From Neisseria dumasiana (lineage in GTDB: Bacteria > Pseudomonadota > Gammaproteobacteria > Burkholderiales > Neisseriaceae): 64,000 nucleotides of DNA. A program made the position numbers and the translations under genes. The notes under the pieces were generated by a model. It was given only the letters and a program-made list of their open reading frames with translations. It had not been told where the DNA came from and ran no database searches. Positions 27,702 through 37,261 of this stretch are shown in pieces (positions within the stretch are counted from its first letter, which is position 1; each line of letters starts with the position of its first letter). The stretch lies in assembly GCF_022870885.1 (NCBI RefSeq), contig NZ_CP091509.1, forward strand, positions 1,674,001 through 1,738,000, given 5' to 3'.

Positions 27702-28706
27702 TTAAAAGGTATATCCGGTTTCCAATTCATCATCGCCTACCAGCTCCACCAATAAAGCATACAGCGGCGCCAAATCATGATAACGGCGGGTGGCGCGGCG
27801 CAGGTAATTTAAGAAACGCGGGATTTCGGGGCGGTATTTGTCTTTGCCGTCGCGATAATAAAGCCGTGCGAAGATGCCAGCCACTTTCAGATGGCGTTGA
27901 ACGCCCATCCATTCGAACCAGCGATAAAATTCGTCGAAATTTTCAGGCACGGGCAAACCGGCCGCGCGCGCTTTTTCCCAATAGCGGATCACCAAATCCA
28001 ACACAAACTCTTCTTCCCATTCGATAAACGCATCGCGCAGCAGCGATACCAAATCGTAAGAAATCGGGCCGTATAAAGCGTCTTGGAAATCCAGCACGCC
28101 GGGGCGGTCTTTTTGCAGCATCAGGTTACGGACGATGAAATCGCGATGCACATACACTTGCGGTTGCGCCAGCAATGGCGGCAGCAAAACGTCCACAGTT
28201 TGCTGCCAAAGCTGCTTTTGCTTGAAGTTCAAAGGTTTGCCCAGTTCTTTGGCCACAAACCATTCGGGGAACAGGTTAATTTCGCGCAACATCACTTCGC
28301 GGTTATATTCGGGCAATACGCCGGCTTGACTGTTTTTCTGCAAAACAATCAGTTCGTCAATGGCTTCCAGCAGCAAGGCTTTATGGGCGATTTCGCTGGG
28401 TTCGTGCTGCATGGCGGTGAGAAACGTGGTATTGCCCAAATCGTTCAACACCATAAAGCCTTTTGCTTCGTCAACATGCCGAACTTGCGGCACGTTAACC
28501 ATATCAAACAGCTTTTGTACTTTCAAATAAGGCGCCACGCTCATCTTGTCGGGCGGTGCGTCCATACACACAACGGTTTGGCCGTCTGAAAATACGGCAC
28601 GGAAATAACGGCGGAAATCGGCATCGGCGGCGGCAAATTCCAGATTGAACGCCTGCTGCGGGTAAAGTGCTTCAAGCCAGTTTTTCAGTTCAGATTGTCG
28701 TTGCAT
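27702..28706 (-). CDS. amgK: N-acetylmuramate/N-acetylglucosamine kinase AmgK
   Basis: This 334-residue aminoglycoside-phosphotransferase-fold kinase has the catalytic loop VYVHRDFIVRNLML and the metal-binding VLDFQDALYGPISYDLVSL. This is the AmgK pattern, in which the enzyme phosphorylates MurNAc or GlcNAc at the anomeric position for cell-wall recycling that bypasses de novo UDP-MurNAc synthesis (fosfomycin-insensitive). It is divergently transcribed from lptD-surA across about 70 bases, an arrangement also known in pseudomonads. The partner nucleotidyltransferase murU is not adjacent here. Confidence 0.9.
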   Translation of the reverse strand: MQRQSELKNWLEALYPQQAFNLEFAAADADFRRYFRAVFSDGQTVVCMDAPPDKMSVAPYLKVQKLFDMVNVPQVRHVDEAKGFMVLNDLGNTTFLTAMQHEPSEIAHKALLLEAIDELIVLQKNSQAGVLPEYNREVMLREINLFPEWFVAKELGKPLNFKQKQLWQQTVDVLLPPLLAQPQVYVHRDFIVRNLMLQKDRPGVLDFQDALYGPISYDLVSLLRDAFIEWEEEFVLDLVIRYWEKARAAGLPVPENFDEFYRWFEWMGVQRHLKVAGIFARLYYRDGKDKYRPEIPRFLNYLRRATRRYHDLAPLYALLVELVGDDELETGYTF

Positions 28707-28776
28707 AGTCGTTTTGTGTTTTTTCAGGTTACAATAGCCGCTATTCTAACTGGCAAAACCGATTTAAGGTGAGACT

Positions 28777-31107
28777 TTGGTTCGTTTATTTTCATTAAAA
28801 CCGCTGGCTCTGGCACTGAGTGTCGGCTTCGGAGCAACTGCCGCCGCACAAGCCGCAGACGACTTGTCTCTGGGCAGCACCTGCCTGAACTGCTCGCCGG
28901 AAAAATTGCAGAAACACGCTCCTTCACATGCCGATCCTGCGATCAAGCGCAGCGGAGAAGCCCCCTTACCTACCGACTACACCCGCATTACCGCCGATAA
29001 AGTTGAAGGCAAAACCAATATAAAGGTTCGGGCCGAAGGCGATGTGATCATCGAACGTAACGATCAGGTGCTCAATGCGCAGTGGGTGGATTACGACCAA
29101 ACCAATGAAACCGTTACCGCCGGCGACCGTTTTGTGCTGTATCAAAACGGCTCCACCGTCAGCGGCAGCAATCTGCAATACAACCTTTCAGACGGCACCG
29201 GCGTTTCCCGTAATGCCCGACTGGAAGCGGAACACGACGGCCGCCGTCTGCAAAGCGTCAGCGAACAGGCGGAAATACAGGGCAACGGCCGCTACAAACT
29301 CACCAATACGCGTTTCAACACATGCTCCCCCGGCGATGCCAGCTGGTTTATTAAGGCGCAGAGTATCGAAGCCGACCAAAGCAGCGGTATCGGCGTAGCC
29401 AAAAATGCTTCTTTGGTATTCGGCGGCGTGCCCATACTGTACACACCTTGGGTGGATTTCCCGCTCAACGGCAACCGCAAAAGCGGCCTGCTCGTGCCCA
29501 ACCTGAGCATAGGTTCAGACGGCCTCGAGTTGGATCTCCCCTACTATATGAATCTCGCCCCCAACTACGATGCCACCATTGCACCCGGCTTTATCGCCCG
29601 ACGCGGCGCACGTTTGGGCGGGCAATTCCGCTACCTGAACGAGCGTTTTGCCGGCACCGCCGAAGGCACTTGGATGCCGGACGACAAAAAAAGCGTGCAC
29701 AACAACCGCTATCAGGTCAAACTCGACCACCGTCACCGCTTCAACGATCAACTGCGCGGCGGCGTGGAATACCATCAGGTTTCCGACAACGACTACTACC
29801 GCGACTTCTACGGCCGCGAAGACATTGCCCGCAATGTCAACCTCAACCGCCAAATCTGGCTGAACTACGACCGCGAATTGTGGGGAGGCCGTCTGAACAG
29901 CTATTTGGGCGCACAGAAATACCAAACCCTTGCCAATTCAGACGGCTATAAAGACGAGCCGTACAGCATCATGCCGCGCCTCTCAACCCATTGGGAGCAC
30001 AATACCGGCAACGCACAAATCAACGTATTCGGCCAGTTTACCCGTTTCGACCACGACACCAAACAATCGGGCAACCGCGTGGTACTCTACCCCGCTGTAA
30101 AATGGGACTTCCATAATTCATGGGGTTACATACGCCCCAAAATCGGCGTGCACAGCACTTATTACGATCTCGACAGCGCAGGCGGCCGTTCCGCACGCAC
30201 CGTTTCACGCACCCTGCCCATTATCAATATCGACAGCGGCATGACCATGGAGCGCAACATTTCCCTCTGGAGCGACCGTTACCTGCAAACCCTGGAACCG
30301 CGCCTGTTTTACAACTACATCCCGTCCAAATCGCAAAACGACCTGCCCAACTTCGACACTTCCGAAAACAGCTTCACCTACGCACAGCTGTTCCGTGAAA
30401 ACCTTTACTCGGGCAACGACCGCATCAATTCGGCCAACAGCATCTCAGCCGCCGTACAAAGCCGCCTGCTCAACCCCGACAACGGTGCCGAGCTTTTCCG
30501 CGCGGGTATCGGGCAAAAATTTTATCTGAAAAACGATAACGTGCAGCCCGACGGCAGCATCGGCCGCTACACCCGCAACCGCTCCGACATCGTCGCCTTT
30601 GCCAACGGCAACGTAAGCGACAGCGTGCGCATAGATTTGGATGTGCACTACAACCAAAACGAAAAGCGTGCCGAAAGCTATTCCGCCGGCATCCGCTATA
30701 ATCCGGCACCCGGAAAAACATTAAGTGCCCGCTACAAATACGGGCGCAACGAAAAAATTTACCTGCAAAGCAACGGCGAATACCACTACGACAAACTCAA
30801 CCAGATAGATTTGGCCGCACAATGGCCGGTTTCCCCCAATCTATACGCCATTGCCCGCTACAACTACGAAATCAAAGCCAAAAAACCGCTTGAAATGCTG
30901 GCGGGATTAGAATACAAAAGCGGCTGCGGCTGCTGGAGCGCCAGCATAGTCGGCCAACGCTATGTGACCGGCCTTCACAGCAAGAAAAATGCCGTCTTCT
31001 TCAATCTTCAACTGAAAGATTTAAGCAACATCGGCAGCAACCCATTCGAGAAACTCCGCTTGGCCATCCCCGGCTACAGCAAAACCAACGAGGTAGTCAA
31101 ACCATGA
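28777..31107 (+). CDS. lptD: LPS-assembly outer-membrane protein LptD
   Basis: This 776-residue protein inserts lipooligosaccharide into the outer leaflet. After a signal peptide (about residues 1-27) come the OstA/LptA-like jellyroll (ITADKVEGKTNIKVRAEGDVIIERNDQVL) and a 26-strand barrel domain. Five Cys are seen: C36 and C39 near the N-terminus, C183, and C717 and C719 near the C-terminus, matching the disulfide sites that link jellyroll and barrel. The only sensible start is a TTG at 28777, preceded by AAGGTGAG. It overlaps surA by four bases (ATGA), so the two are translationally coupled. Confidence 0.95.
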   Translation: MVRLFSLKPLALALSVGFGATAAAQAADDLSLGSTCLNCSPEKLQKHAPSHADPAIKRSGEAPLPTDYTRITADKVEGKTNIKVRAEGDVIIERNDQVLNAQWVDYDQTNETVTAGDRFVLYQNGSTVSGSNLQYNLSDGTGVSRNARLEAEHDGRRLQSVSEQAEIQGNGRYKLTNTRFNTCSPGDASWFIKAQSIEADQSSGIGVAKNASLVFGGVPILYTPWVDFPLNGNRKSGLLVPNLSIGSDGLELDLPYYMNLAPNYDATIAPGFIARRGARLGGQFRYLNERFAGTAEGTWMPDDKKSVHNNRYQVKLDHRHRFNDQLRGGVEYHQVSDNDYYRDFYGREDIARNVNLNRQIWLNYDRELWGGRLNSYLGAQKYQTLANSDGYKDEPYSIMPRLSTHWEHNTGNAQINVFGQFTRFDHDTKQSGNRVVLYPAVKWDFHNSWGYIRPKIGVHSTYYDLDSAGGRSARTVSRTLPIINIDSGMTMERNISLWSDRYLQTLEPRLFYNYIPSKSQNDLPNFDTSENSFTYAQLFRENLYSGNDRINSANSISAAVQSRLLNPDNGAELFRAGIGQKFYLKNDNVQPDGSIGRYTRNRSDIVAFANGNVSDSVRIDLDVHYNQNEKRAESYSAGIRYNPAPGKTLSARYKYGRNEKIYLQSNGEYHYDKLNQIDLAAQWPVSPNLYAIARYNYEIKAKKPLEMLAGLEYKSGCGCWSASIVGQRYVTGLHSKKNAVFFNLQLKDLSNIGSNPFEKLRLAIPGYSKTNEVVKP

Positions 31108-32060
31108 ATTTCAAAACCCTGATACTCGCTGCCGCCACCGGCCTGACCCTGCACACCGCCCAAGCAGCCGAAATCAGACAGGTTGACGGTATCGCCGCCG
31201 TTGCCGGCAACGAAGTCATTACCCACCGCGACGTGCGCCAAGGCATGGCCGAAGCCCGCAGCTTTCTCGGTAAAAACAATATTTCCGAAAACGAACTGCG
31301 CACACAGGTTTTGCAACAACTGATCAATCAATCGCTGATAGTGCAGGCAGGCAAACGCCGTAACATTACCGCAAGCGAAGCCGAAATCGACAACGCACTG
31401 GCCGACATCGCCCAATCGCGCAAAACCACCGTTGAAGGCCTGTATGCCCAAAACGCCAAAATCGGCGTGAGCAAAGCCGCCATGCGCCGCAGCATTGCCG
31501 ACAGCATCATCACCCAAAAAGTACAGCAGCAAGCCGTGATGCAGCACACCCGCGTGAGCGATGCCGAAATAGACGCCTTTCTCCAACGTGCCGCCCAGCA
31601 AGGCGTTAACCTGCCCGAAGGCCAGCCGCTGCGCCAATACCGCGCCCAACACATCCTGATTAAAGCCGATAGCGAAAATGCCGTTAAAGCTGCGGAAAGC
31701 AGCATCCGCAATATCCACAAACAAGCCCGCAGCGGCATAGATTTTTCCAGCTTGGCCCGCCAATATTCGCAAGACGGCAGCGCAAACAACGGCGGAGATT
31801 TGGGCTGGTTTTCAGACGGCCAAATGGTGCCTGAATTTGAAAACGCCGTACACGGTTTAACGCCCGGCCAAATCAGCCGCCCCGTCCGCACCCAGTTCGG
31901 CTGGCACATCATCAAACTCACCGATGTGCGGGATGCCGGCACGGCCGAAGAACGCCAACGCGAAGCGGTGCGCCAATACCTTTCCGGCCAAAAAGCGGAA
32001 CAGGCAACGGCCAATCTTTTGAAAGACCTGCATCAAGGCTCGTATGTAGAAATCCGCTAA
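31104..32060 (+). CDS. surA: Periplasmic chaperone/peptidyl-prolyl isomerase SurA
   Basis: This 318-residue protein has a signal peptide cleaved after AQA and an N-terminal SurA_N chaperone region (IAAVAGNEVITHRDV ... LRTQVLQQLINQSLIVQAGKR). It contains a single parvulin domain (QYRAQHILIKA ... FSSLARQYSQDGSANNGGDLGWFSDGQMVPEFE ... TQFGWHIIKLTDVR). E. coli SurA (428 residues) has two parvulin domains, so this is a shortened version. It overlaps lptD by ATGA, fitting its role in folding LptD and other barrels. Confidence 0.92.
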   Translation: MNFKTLILAAATGLTLHTAQAAEIRQVDGIAAVAGNEVITHRDVRQGMAEARSFLGKNNISENELRTQVLQQLINQSLIVQAGKRRNITASEAEIDNALADIAQSRKTTVEGLYAQNAKIGVSKAAMRRSIADSIITQKVQQQAVMQHTRVSDAEIDAFLQRAAQQGVNLPEGQPLRQYRAQHILIKADSENAVKAAESSIRNIHKQARSGIDFSSLARQYSQDGSANNGGDLGWFSDGQMVPEFENAVHGLTPGQISRPVRTQFGWHIIKLTDVRDAGTAEERQREAVRQYLSGQKAEQATANLLKDLHQGSYVEIR

Positions 32061-32088
32061 GCGGCCCGTCACACAAAGCCTCATATCG

Positions 32089-32125
32089 AAATACCCGACA
32101 GCTGCGACAGCTATCGGGTATTTTT
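32089..32125 (+). terminator. Terminator of lptD-surA
   Basis: AATACCCGA(C)AGCT and AGCT(A)TCGGGTATT pair around GCGAC and are followed by TTTTT, 29 bases beyond the surA stop. This is a classic rho-independent terminator with no uptake sequence. Confidence 0.85.
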
Positions 32126-32323
32126 ATCTGCCGCCCAACCCGACCGGCCAGCATCAAAACCGCAGCCGAAATCCTTTTATTAACATCAAAACAAAATGTA
32201 GCCGCATGTAATTTAACCTTGACTACATCACACTACAACACGGTATAATTCTGCCTGTACGCAAGCCGCCGTTTCAGACGGCCTGTTTCTCCACATACCA
32301 CTCAAACCACAAAGGAAACCAAC

Positions 32324-33352
32324 ATGGGCATTAAGATTGCCATTAACGGTTATGGCCGTATCGGACGTCAGGTATTACGCGCAATCTACGATTACAAATT
32401 GGACAAACAACTCGAAGTCGTGGCGGTAAACGCCAGCGGCAGTCTCGAAACCAATGCCCATCTAACCAAATTCGATACCGTACACGGCCGTTTCGATGCC
32501 GATGTTTCTCACGATGAAAACCACCTGATTATCAACGGCAAAAAAATCCCCTTCTTCTCCACCCGCAATCCCGCCGAGCTTCCGTGGGAGCTTTTGGGCG
32601 TTGACTTGGTGATGGAATGTACCGGCGCATTCACCAGCAAAGCCGCAGCCAAAGTACATTTGGAATCAGGCGCGAAAAAAGTGCTGATTTCCGCACCCGG
32701 CGGCGACGATGTAGATGCCACCATCGTGTACGGCGTTAACCACGATGTGCTGACCCCCGAAATGACCGTCGTATCCAACGCATCGTGCACCACCAACTGC
32801 TTGGCACCCGTTGCCAAAGCCCTGCACGAAGGCATCGGCATCAACAAAGGTTTGATGACCACCATCCACGCCCTCACCAACGACCAAACCGTTACCGACG
32901 TGCGCCATAAAGACTTGCGCCGTGCCCGCAGCGGTGTGGAAAACATGATTCCGACCAAAACCGGTGCCGCCAAAGCCGTGGGCTTGGTATTGCCCGAGCT
33001 CAAAGGCCGCTTGGACGGCTTGGCCATCCGCGTGCCGACCGTAAACGTTTCATTGGTTGACTTAAGCTTTGAAGCTGCCCGCGACACCACCGTAGAAGAA
33101 ATCAACAGCATCCTGAAAGCCGCATCCGAAAACGAAATGAAAGGCGTATTGGGCTACAACACCCTGCCTTTGGTTTCTATGGATTTCAACCACACCACCC
33201 AAGCCAGCAACTTCGACAGCACGCTGACCAAAGTAACCGCCGGCAATATGGTAAAAGTATTCTCTTGGTACGATAACGAATGGGGCTTCAGCTGCCAAAT
33301 GCTCAACACCGCCCGTGCCATGTTCGGTTTGGAAGTAACGCCGTTCAAATAA
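32324..33352 (+). CDS. gapB: Glyceraldehyde-3-phosphate dehydrogenase, GapB-like
   Basis: This 342-residue enzyme has the Rossmann start [14 protein letters not shown] and the catalytic Cys in [13 protein letters not shown]. Further family segments are [45 protein letters not shown] and the C-terminal [13 protein letters not shown]. At the end of the second strand it reads [13 protein letters not shown], without the Asp that selects NAD in glycolytic GapA. This resembles the NADP-preferring GapB group (VNAS ... ETLAHL in B. subtilis). A gluconeogenic or NADP-linked role is inferred, and would suit growth on lactate. The ribosome-binding site is AAGGAAAC. Confidence 0.9.
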   Translation: MGIKIAINGYGRIGRQVLRAIYDYKLDKQLEVVAVNASGSLETNAHLTKFDTVHGRFDADVSHDENHLIINGKKIPFFSTRNPAELPWELLGVDLVMECTGAFTSKAAAKVHLESGAKKVLISAPGGDDVDATIVYGVNHDVLTPEMTVVSNASCTTNCLAPVAKALHEGIGINKGLMTTIHALTNDQTVTDVRHKDLRRARSGVENMIPTKTGAAKAVGLVLPELKGRLDGLAIRVPTVNVSLVDLSFEAARDTTVEEINSILKAASENEMKGVLGYNTLPLVSMDFNHTTQASNFDSTLTKVTAGNMVKVFSWYDNEWGFSCQMLNTARAMFGLEVTPFK

Positions 33353-33373
33353 TCTAAAACCCGGCTGTATGAC

Positions 33374-33407
33374 GAGGCCGTCTGAATCATTTTATTCAGA
33401 CGGCCTC
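33374..33407. terminator. Uptake-sequence inverted pair after gap
   Basis: GAGGCCGTCTGAAT and ATTCAGACGGCCTC form a 14-bp stem with CATTTT in the loop, about 20 bases after the gap stop. Confidence 0.8.
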
Positions 33408-33526
33408 ATTTCATCACCCACCCCATTTAAGCCAACATCCGCAATTTTCAGTCTCCATACTTTTCAGACGGCCTTCAGTAATTTCTTTTATAATCCTGCA
33501 TCTTTGATACGACTTTCCACTTCACC

Positions 33527-34363
33527 ATGCAACGCGTACTCATTCTCCAGCATCCGTCTCTCAACCAATGCAACCTAAACGTTTTAAACGGTCTCAATCT
33601 GCCTGAAGCAACACCATCCGGCCGCACCCTGCGGATTCCCGTGGCAGATGATTTCCAAGTCAGCGAAACCCTTTCACACGCGCTTCAAGAGCAGTCTATC
33701 GATTATGCCGTGCTGCCCGACATGGCGTTTTCCGACTTGGGCCTGATTGTGAGCGACATGGATTCGACGCTGATTACCATCGAATGCGTGGACGAAATCG
33801 CCGCCGGAGTCGGCCTGAAAGAACAAGTTACCGAAATTACCGAGCAAGCCATGCGCGGCGAGTTGGATTTCGAACAATCGCTGCGCCGCCGTGTTGCCCT
33901 GCTGGAAGGCTTGGACGAGCAAGTGTTGCAACAAGTGTACGACCACATCTTGCAGCTTTCGCCCGGAGCCGAATACCTGCTGAACGAATGCAAAAAACAC
34001 GGTGTGAAATTTATGCTCGTTTCGGGCGGTTTCACATTCTTTACCGAACGGCTGCAACAGCGGCTCGGCTTTGAATACCAACACGCCAATGTGCTGGAAA
34101 TTTCAGACGGCAAGCTCACCGGCAAACTCGTCGGCAAAATCGTCGACGCCCAAACCAAAGCCGATCTGCTGGCCGAATACCGTGCCAAACTCGGCCTGCA
34201 ACCGCATCAGGTATTGGCCATGGGCGACGGTGCCAACGATATTCCGATGCTGCTTGAAGCCGGTATCGGGATTGCCTACCGTGCCAAGCCCAAAGCACAG
34301 GCACATGCCGATGCCTGTATCCGCTTCGGCGGTTTGGAAGCCGTGCGCGGCTGGTTTCGTTAA
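33527..34363 (+). CDS. serB: Phosphoserine phosphatase
   Basis: This 278-residue HAD-family enzyme catalyses the last step of L-serine synthesis. Motif I is VSDMDSTL (Asp77 nucleophile, Asp79). Motif II is VSGGFTFF, followed by a Lys-containing segment, and motif III/IV is AMGDGANDIPML. The substrate-binding Glu of IECVDEIA is present. The N-terminal ~65 residues form a short extra domain, as in other proteobacterial SerB. It is monocistronic, bounded by an uptake-sequence terminator. Confidence 0.95.
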   Translation: MQRVLILQHPSLNQCNLNVLNGLNLPEATPSGRTLRIPVADDFQVSETLSHALQEQSIDYAVLPDMAFSDLGLIVSDMDSTLITIECVDEIAAGVGLKEQVTEITEQAMRGELDFEQSLRRRVALLEGLDEQVLQQVYDHILQLSPGAEYLLNECKKHGVKFMLVSGGFTFFTERLQQRLGFEYQHANVLEISDGKLTGKLVGKIVDAQTKADLLAEYRAKLGLQPHQVLAMGDGANDIPMLLEAGIGIAYRAKPKAQAHADACIRFGGLEAVRGWFR

Positions 34364-34395
34364 TCGGTATCGTCAATCCGGCAACCATATACAAC

Positions 34396-34428
34396 AAAGC
34401 CGTCTGAAAACCTTTTTCAGACGGCTTT
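34396..34428. terminator. Uptake-sequence inverted pair after serB
   Basis: AAAGCCGTCTGAAAA and TTTTTCAGACGGCTTT form a long stem with a minimal loop 32 bases after the serB stop. The flanking base gives AAGCCGTCTGAA rather than the AG dialect. Confidence 0.8.
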
Positions 34429-34461
34429 GTGTTCACTTGGGGCAGATGCCCGTCAATTTGT

Positions 34462-34555
34462 TACAGCCAATCCACTTAAGTTGAATAACAAAACCGTCAT
34501 ACCCGGGTCAAGCCCGAATATGACGGATGTCCTATTTTTAAATGGATTGACTATA
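34462..34555. mobile_element. Correia-like miniature element, short form (94 bp)
   Basis: Terminal inverted repeats TACAGCCAATCCACTTAA (left) and TATAGTCAATCCATTTAA (read in from the right) flank an internal imperfect hairpin (GTCATACCCGGGTCAAGCCC ... TATGAC). The same core, in the opposite orientation, recurs at 63413-63554. The TATAGT ends and TA boundaries recall neisserial Correia repeats, but the interior differs. It sits between serB and folE2. Confidence 0.7.
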
Positions 34556-34563
34556 TATCCCGC

Positions 34564-35337
34564 TTAAGGGTAAGCAATATAGGCATACGCCGAATGATTG
34601 TGGATAGATTCGAAGTTTTCACTTTCCACCACAAACCCGCACACGCGGCCGTCGGCAATCAGGCGGGTGGCGACATCGCGCACCATGTCTTCCACAAATT
34701 TCGGGTTTTCATACGCCTGCTCGGTAACATATTTTTCGTCGGGGCGTTTGAGCAAACCGTAAAGCTGGCAAGAGGCCTGCGACTCCACACAATCGATTAC
34801 TTCTTCGATACCGATTTCGCTGCTGCAAGTGAGTGTTACGGTAACATGCGAACGCTGGTTGTGCGCGCCGTATTGGGAAATTTCTTTGGAACACGGGCAC
34901 AGGCTGGTTACCGGCACCAACACTTTCAGGGTGTGGCTGTATTCGCCGTTTTTGATTTCGCCGGTAAGCGTAACGTCGTAATCCAAAAGCGACTGAATAC
35001 CGGAAATCGGTGCGGTTTTCTTGCGGAAAAAGGGAAACGACACGCTGATTTTGCCGGAATGCGAATCCAGCAGCGAAACCATTTCTTCCACCAAATGTTT
35101 CAAACGCTCGAAGCTCAACGCCTCGGTTTGACGCTCCATCAACGCCACAAAGCGCGACATGTGCGTGCCTTTTTGGTCGGCCGGCAGATATACCGTCATG
35201 GTCAAGCGGGCAACGGTGGCCTGCGTGCCTTCGGCGGTGTTGAGGGTAATAGGGAAACGTAAGTCTTTGATGCCGACCTGATTGATCGGCAGATTGCGTA
35301 AATCTCGGGTGGACTGCACGTCTGCAATAGCGTTCAT
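34564..35337 (-). CDS. folE2: GTP cyclohydrolase FolE2 (type IB)
   Basis: This 257-residue enzyme converts GTP to dihydroneopterin triphosphate for folate and queuosine synthesis, and works with Mn as well as Zn. Family features are the N-terminal [13 protein letters not shown], the metal-site [24 protein letters not shown], the Glu-containing [25 protein letters not shown] and the C-terminal [14 protein letters not shown]. Because FolE2 tolerates zinc shortage in many bacteria, a Zur link is possible, but no clear Zur box was seen upstream. The start at 35337 is followed by a typical [13 protein letters not shown]-terminus. Confidence 0.94.
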   Translation of the reverse strand: MNAIADVQSTRDLRNLPINQVGIKDLRFPITLNTAEGTQATVARLTMTVYLPADQKGTHMSRFVALMERQTEALSFERLKHLVEEMVSLLDSHSGKISVSFPFFRKKTAPISGIQSLLDYDVTLTGEIKNGEYSHTLKVLVPVTSLCPCSKEISQYGAHNQRSHVTVTLTCSSEIGIEEVIDCVESQASCQLYGLLKRPDEKYVTEQAYENPKFVEDMVRDVATRLIADGRVCGFVVESENFESIHNHSAYAYIAYP

Positions 35338-35440
35338 GCTGTTAAATTCCTTAAAATCTAATCGGGCTGGGAAGCCCTATGTGTGTGCTGCGGCTCAAAA
35401 TACAAGGCCGCTACTTTTATAAAATATATCTGCTTCAAAC

Positions 35441-35471
35441 AGGCCGTCTGAAAACAGGCTTCAGACGGCCT
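35441..35471. terminator. Uptake-sequence inverted pair upstream of folE2
   Basis: AGGCCGTCTGAA and TTCAGACGGCCT form an inverted pair with a short AACAGGC loop between the divergent folE2 and the PLP-enzyme gene. As both neighbours point away, it may act mainly as an uptake site. Confidence 0.6.
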
Positions 35472-35624
35472 GCAAACACTTTTGCCGAATGCCGCCGTCT
35501 GCTGCAAATGCGAGATTATATCACTTAGCCCCCTGCCGGGCATTGATTGTTTCTATTTTTAGGATAGTGATAAAATTCCCCATCTTTTTATCTGCTTACC
35601 CAACACCATCCGAAAGAGCCAACC

Positions 35625-36782
35625 ATGAAATTCGCCACCGAAGCCATCCACAGCAGCTACGATCCCGACGACCACAACCGCGCGATTATGCCGCCGATTT
35701 ATCAAAACAGTATGTTTCAGATGAAAGAAATCGGCGAACACATCCCCTTCCGCTATGCCCGCTTGAGCAACCCCACCCGCGAAGTGCTGGAAAACACCGT
35801 GGCCGCGCTGGAGCACGGTGCGGCGGGCTTTGCGTTCGGCAGCGGCATGGCCGGCATCGACTGCGTGTACCGCACTTTTCTGCGCCCAGGCGACACCATC
35901 GTAGCCGTGAGCGATATTTACGGCGGCAGCTACGATCTGCTGACGGAAGTGTATGCAGAATGGGGCGTGAACGTCGTGTTTGCAGACTTGGCCGATCCCG
36001 CCAATCTCGACCGCGCGCTGGCCGAACACGCCAACGTGAAAATGGTTTGGCTGGAAACCCCCTCCAACCCGCTGCTGCGCTTGGTGGATATTCAAACTCT
36101 CGCCGCAAAAGCCAAAGCCGCCGGAGCCTTGGTCGGCATCGACAACACCTTTGCCACACCCTATCTGCAAAATCCGCTCGATATGGGCTGCGACATCGTG
36201 TTCCACTCCGCCACCAAATACCTGTGCGGCCACTCCGACGTATTAATGGGCGTGGTGGTGGTCAAAACCGAAGAATTGGCGCGGCCGATGCGTAAAACCA
36301 TGGTCAACACCGGCGGCGTGGCAGGGCCTATGGATTGCGCTTTGGTGCTGCGCGGCATCAAAACACTGGCACTGCGTATGCGCCAACATTGCGAAAACGC
36401 TTTGGAACTGGCCAAACGGCTGGAACAACACCCCGCCGTCGACAAAGTGTTTTACCCCGGCCTGCCCTCCCACGAACATCACGAACTGGCGAAAAAGCAG
36501 ATGCGCGGCTTCGGCGGCGTGGTTACGGTTTGGCTGAAAAACGACAGCAAAGAAGCCGCCAACAGCGTGATTAAAAACATGAAGTTGGTTCAGATGGCCT
36601 CCAGCCTCGGCGGCGTAGAAAGCTTGGTAAACCACTGCTACTCGCAATCACACAGCGGCGTGCCGCACGACATCAAAACCGCCGCCGGCATCAAAATCGG
36701 CTTATTGCGCTTCTCCGTGGGCGTGGAAGACATCGACGATATTTGGGCAGACATCTCCGCCGCGTTGGATACCACGGTTTAA
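35625..36782 (+). CDS. Cys/Met metabolism PLP-dependent enzyme (MetB/MetC/MetZ family)
   Basis: This 385-residue fold-type I PLP enzyme has the N-terminal ATEAIHSSY ... MPPIYQNSMF, the cofactor-binding AFGSGMAGIDCV and VWLETPSNPLLRLVDI, and the Schiff-base Lys in VFHSATKYLCGHSDVLMG. The C-terminal SLGGVESLVNHCYSQSH and GLLRFSVGVED are also typical. The family includes cystathionine gamma-synthase, beta-lyase and O-succinylhomoserine sulfhydrylase, and the exact substrate cannot be fixed by eye. It is a stand-alone gene in methionine/cysteine metabolism with a terminator 45 bases beyond. Confidence 0.9.
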   Translation: MKFATEAIHSSYDPDDHNRAIMPPIYQNSMFQMKEIGEHIPFRYARLSNPTREVLENTVAALEHGAAGFAFGSGMAGIDCVYRTFLRPGDTIVAVSDIYGGSYDLLTEVYAEWGVNVVFADLADPANLDRALAEHANVKMVWLETPSNPLLRLVDIQTLAAKAKAAGALVGIDNTFATPYLQNPLDMGCDIVFHSATKYLCGHSDVLMGVVVVKTEELARPMRKTMVNTGGVAGPMDCALVLRGIKTLALRMRQHCENALELAKRLEQHPAVDKVFYPGLPSHEHHELAKKQMRGFGGVVTVWLKNDSKEAANSVIKNMKLVQMASSLGGVESLVNHCYSQSHSGVPHDIKTAAGIKIGLLRFSVGVEDIDDIWADISAALDTTV

Positions 36783-36827
36783 TAACCTGCCGATCTTTAT
36801 AAAACCTCACATATACATGTAAAGATT

Positions 36828-36855
36828 GAGGCCGTCTGAAAATTCAGACGGCCTC
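36828..36855. terminator. Uptake-sequence inverted pair after the PLP enzyme
   Basis: GAGGCCGTCTGAA and TTCAGACGGCCTC form a near-continuous 13-bp inverted pair with a two-base loop. Confidence 0.8.
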
Positions 36856-36979
36856 TTGTTTACTTACGAGGGTATGTGACGCAAGCCACGCACGCGGTTT
36901 CCACGCAGTTTTAAAGATTCCGACAACGCGTGCGTGCCGATGGCACACATCCTACACACACAGGCTACGCTTGCTATAC

Positions 36980-37209
36980 TTTGCTGACATCGCCTTGCTG
37001 CTAGAAGTCATCGGCCGTCTGAAAGACAAAAGCAATTTGATTGTGATTATTGAGCATAATCTGGATGTGATTAAGACTGCGGATTATATTGTCGACTTGG
37101 GGCCGTAAGGGGGCGATGGTGGGGGGGCGGATTATTGCTAAGGGTAGTCCGGAGGAAGTGGTGAAGATTAAAAATAGTTACACTAGAAAATACTTAAAAA
37201 CCATGTTAG
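36980..37209 (+). pseudogene. uvrA 3' fragment, decayed
   Basis: The reading frame gives [19 protein letters not shown], then [21 protein letters not shown]. This is the C-terminal signature of the UvrA excision nuclease subunit just after its second Walker B region. A TAA replaces the expected Glu codon after GP. An extra G in a seven-G run then shifts the frame, which would otherwise continue GGRIIAKGSPEEVVK ... SYTRKYLK. About 95% of the gene is missing. The fragment contains an uptake sequence (GGCCGTCTGAA) within its coding part. It marks the left edge of a foreign insertion. Confidence 0.82.
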
Positions 37210-37261
37210 ATTTACTTTTCCATAGCTAAAGTCTTAATTTACCTATATAGGAGAAAACTTT

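Noticed and set aside
32500..33298. Minus-strand frames antisense to gap
   Set aside because: Shadow frames of a strongly codon-biased gene, with no start signals or family features.
35489..36295. 268-codon plus-strand frame overlapping the PLP enzyme
   Set aside because: It is the +1 shadow of the PLP-enzyme gene, with an Arg/His/Pro-rich product and no family features.
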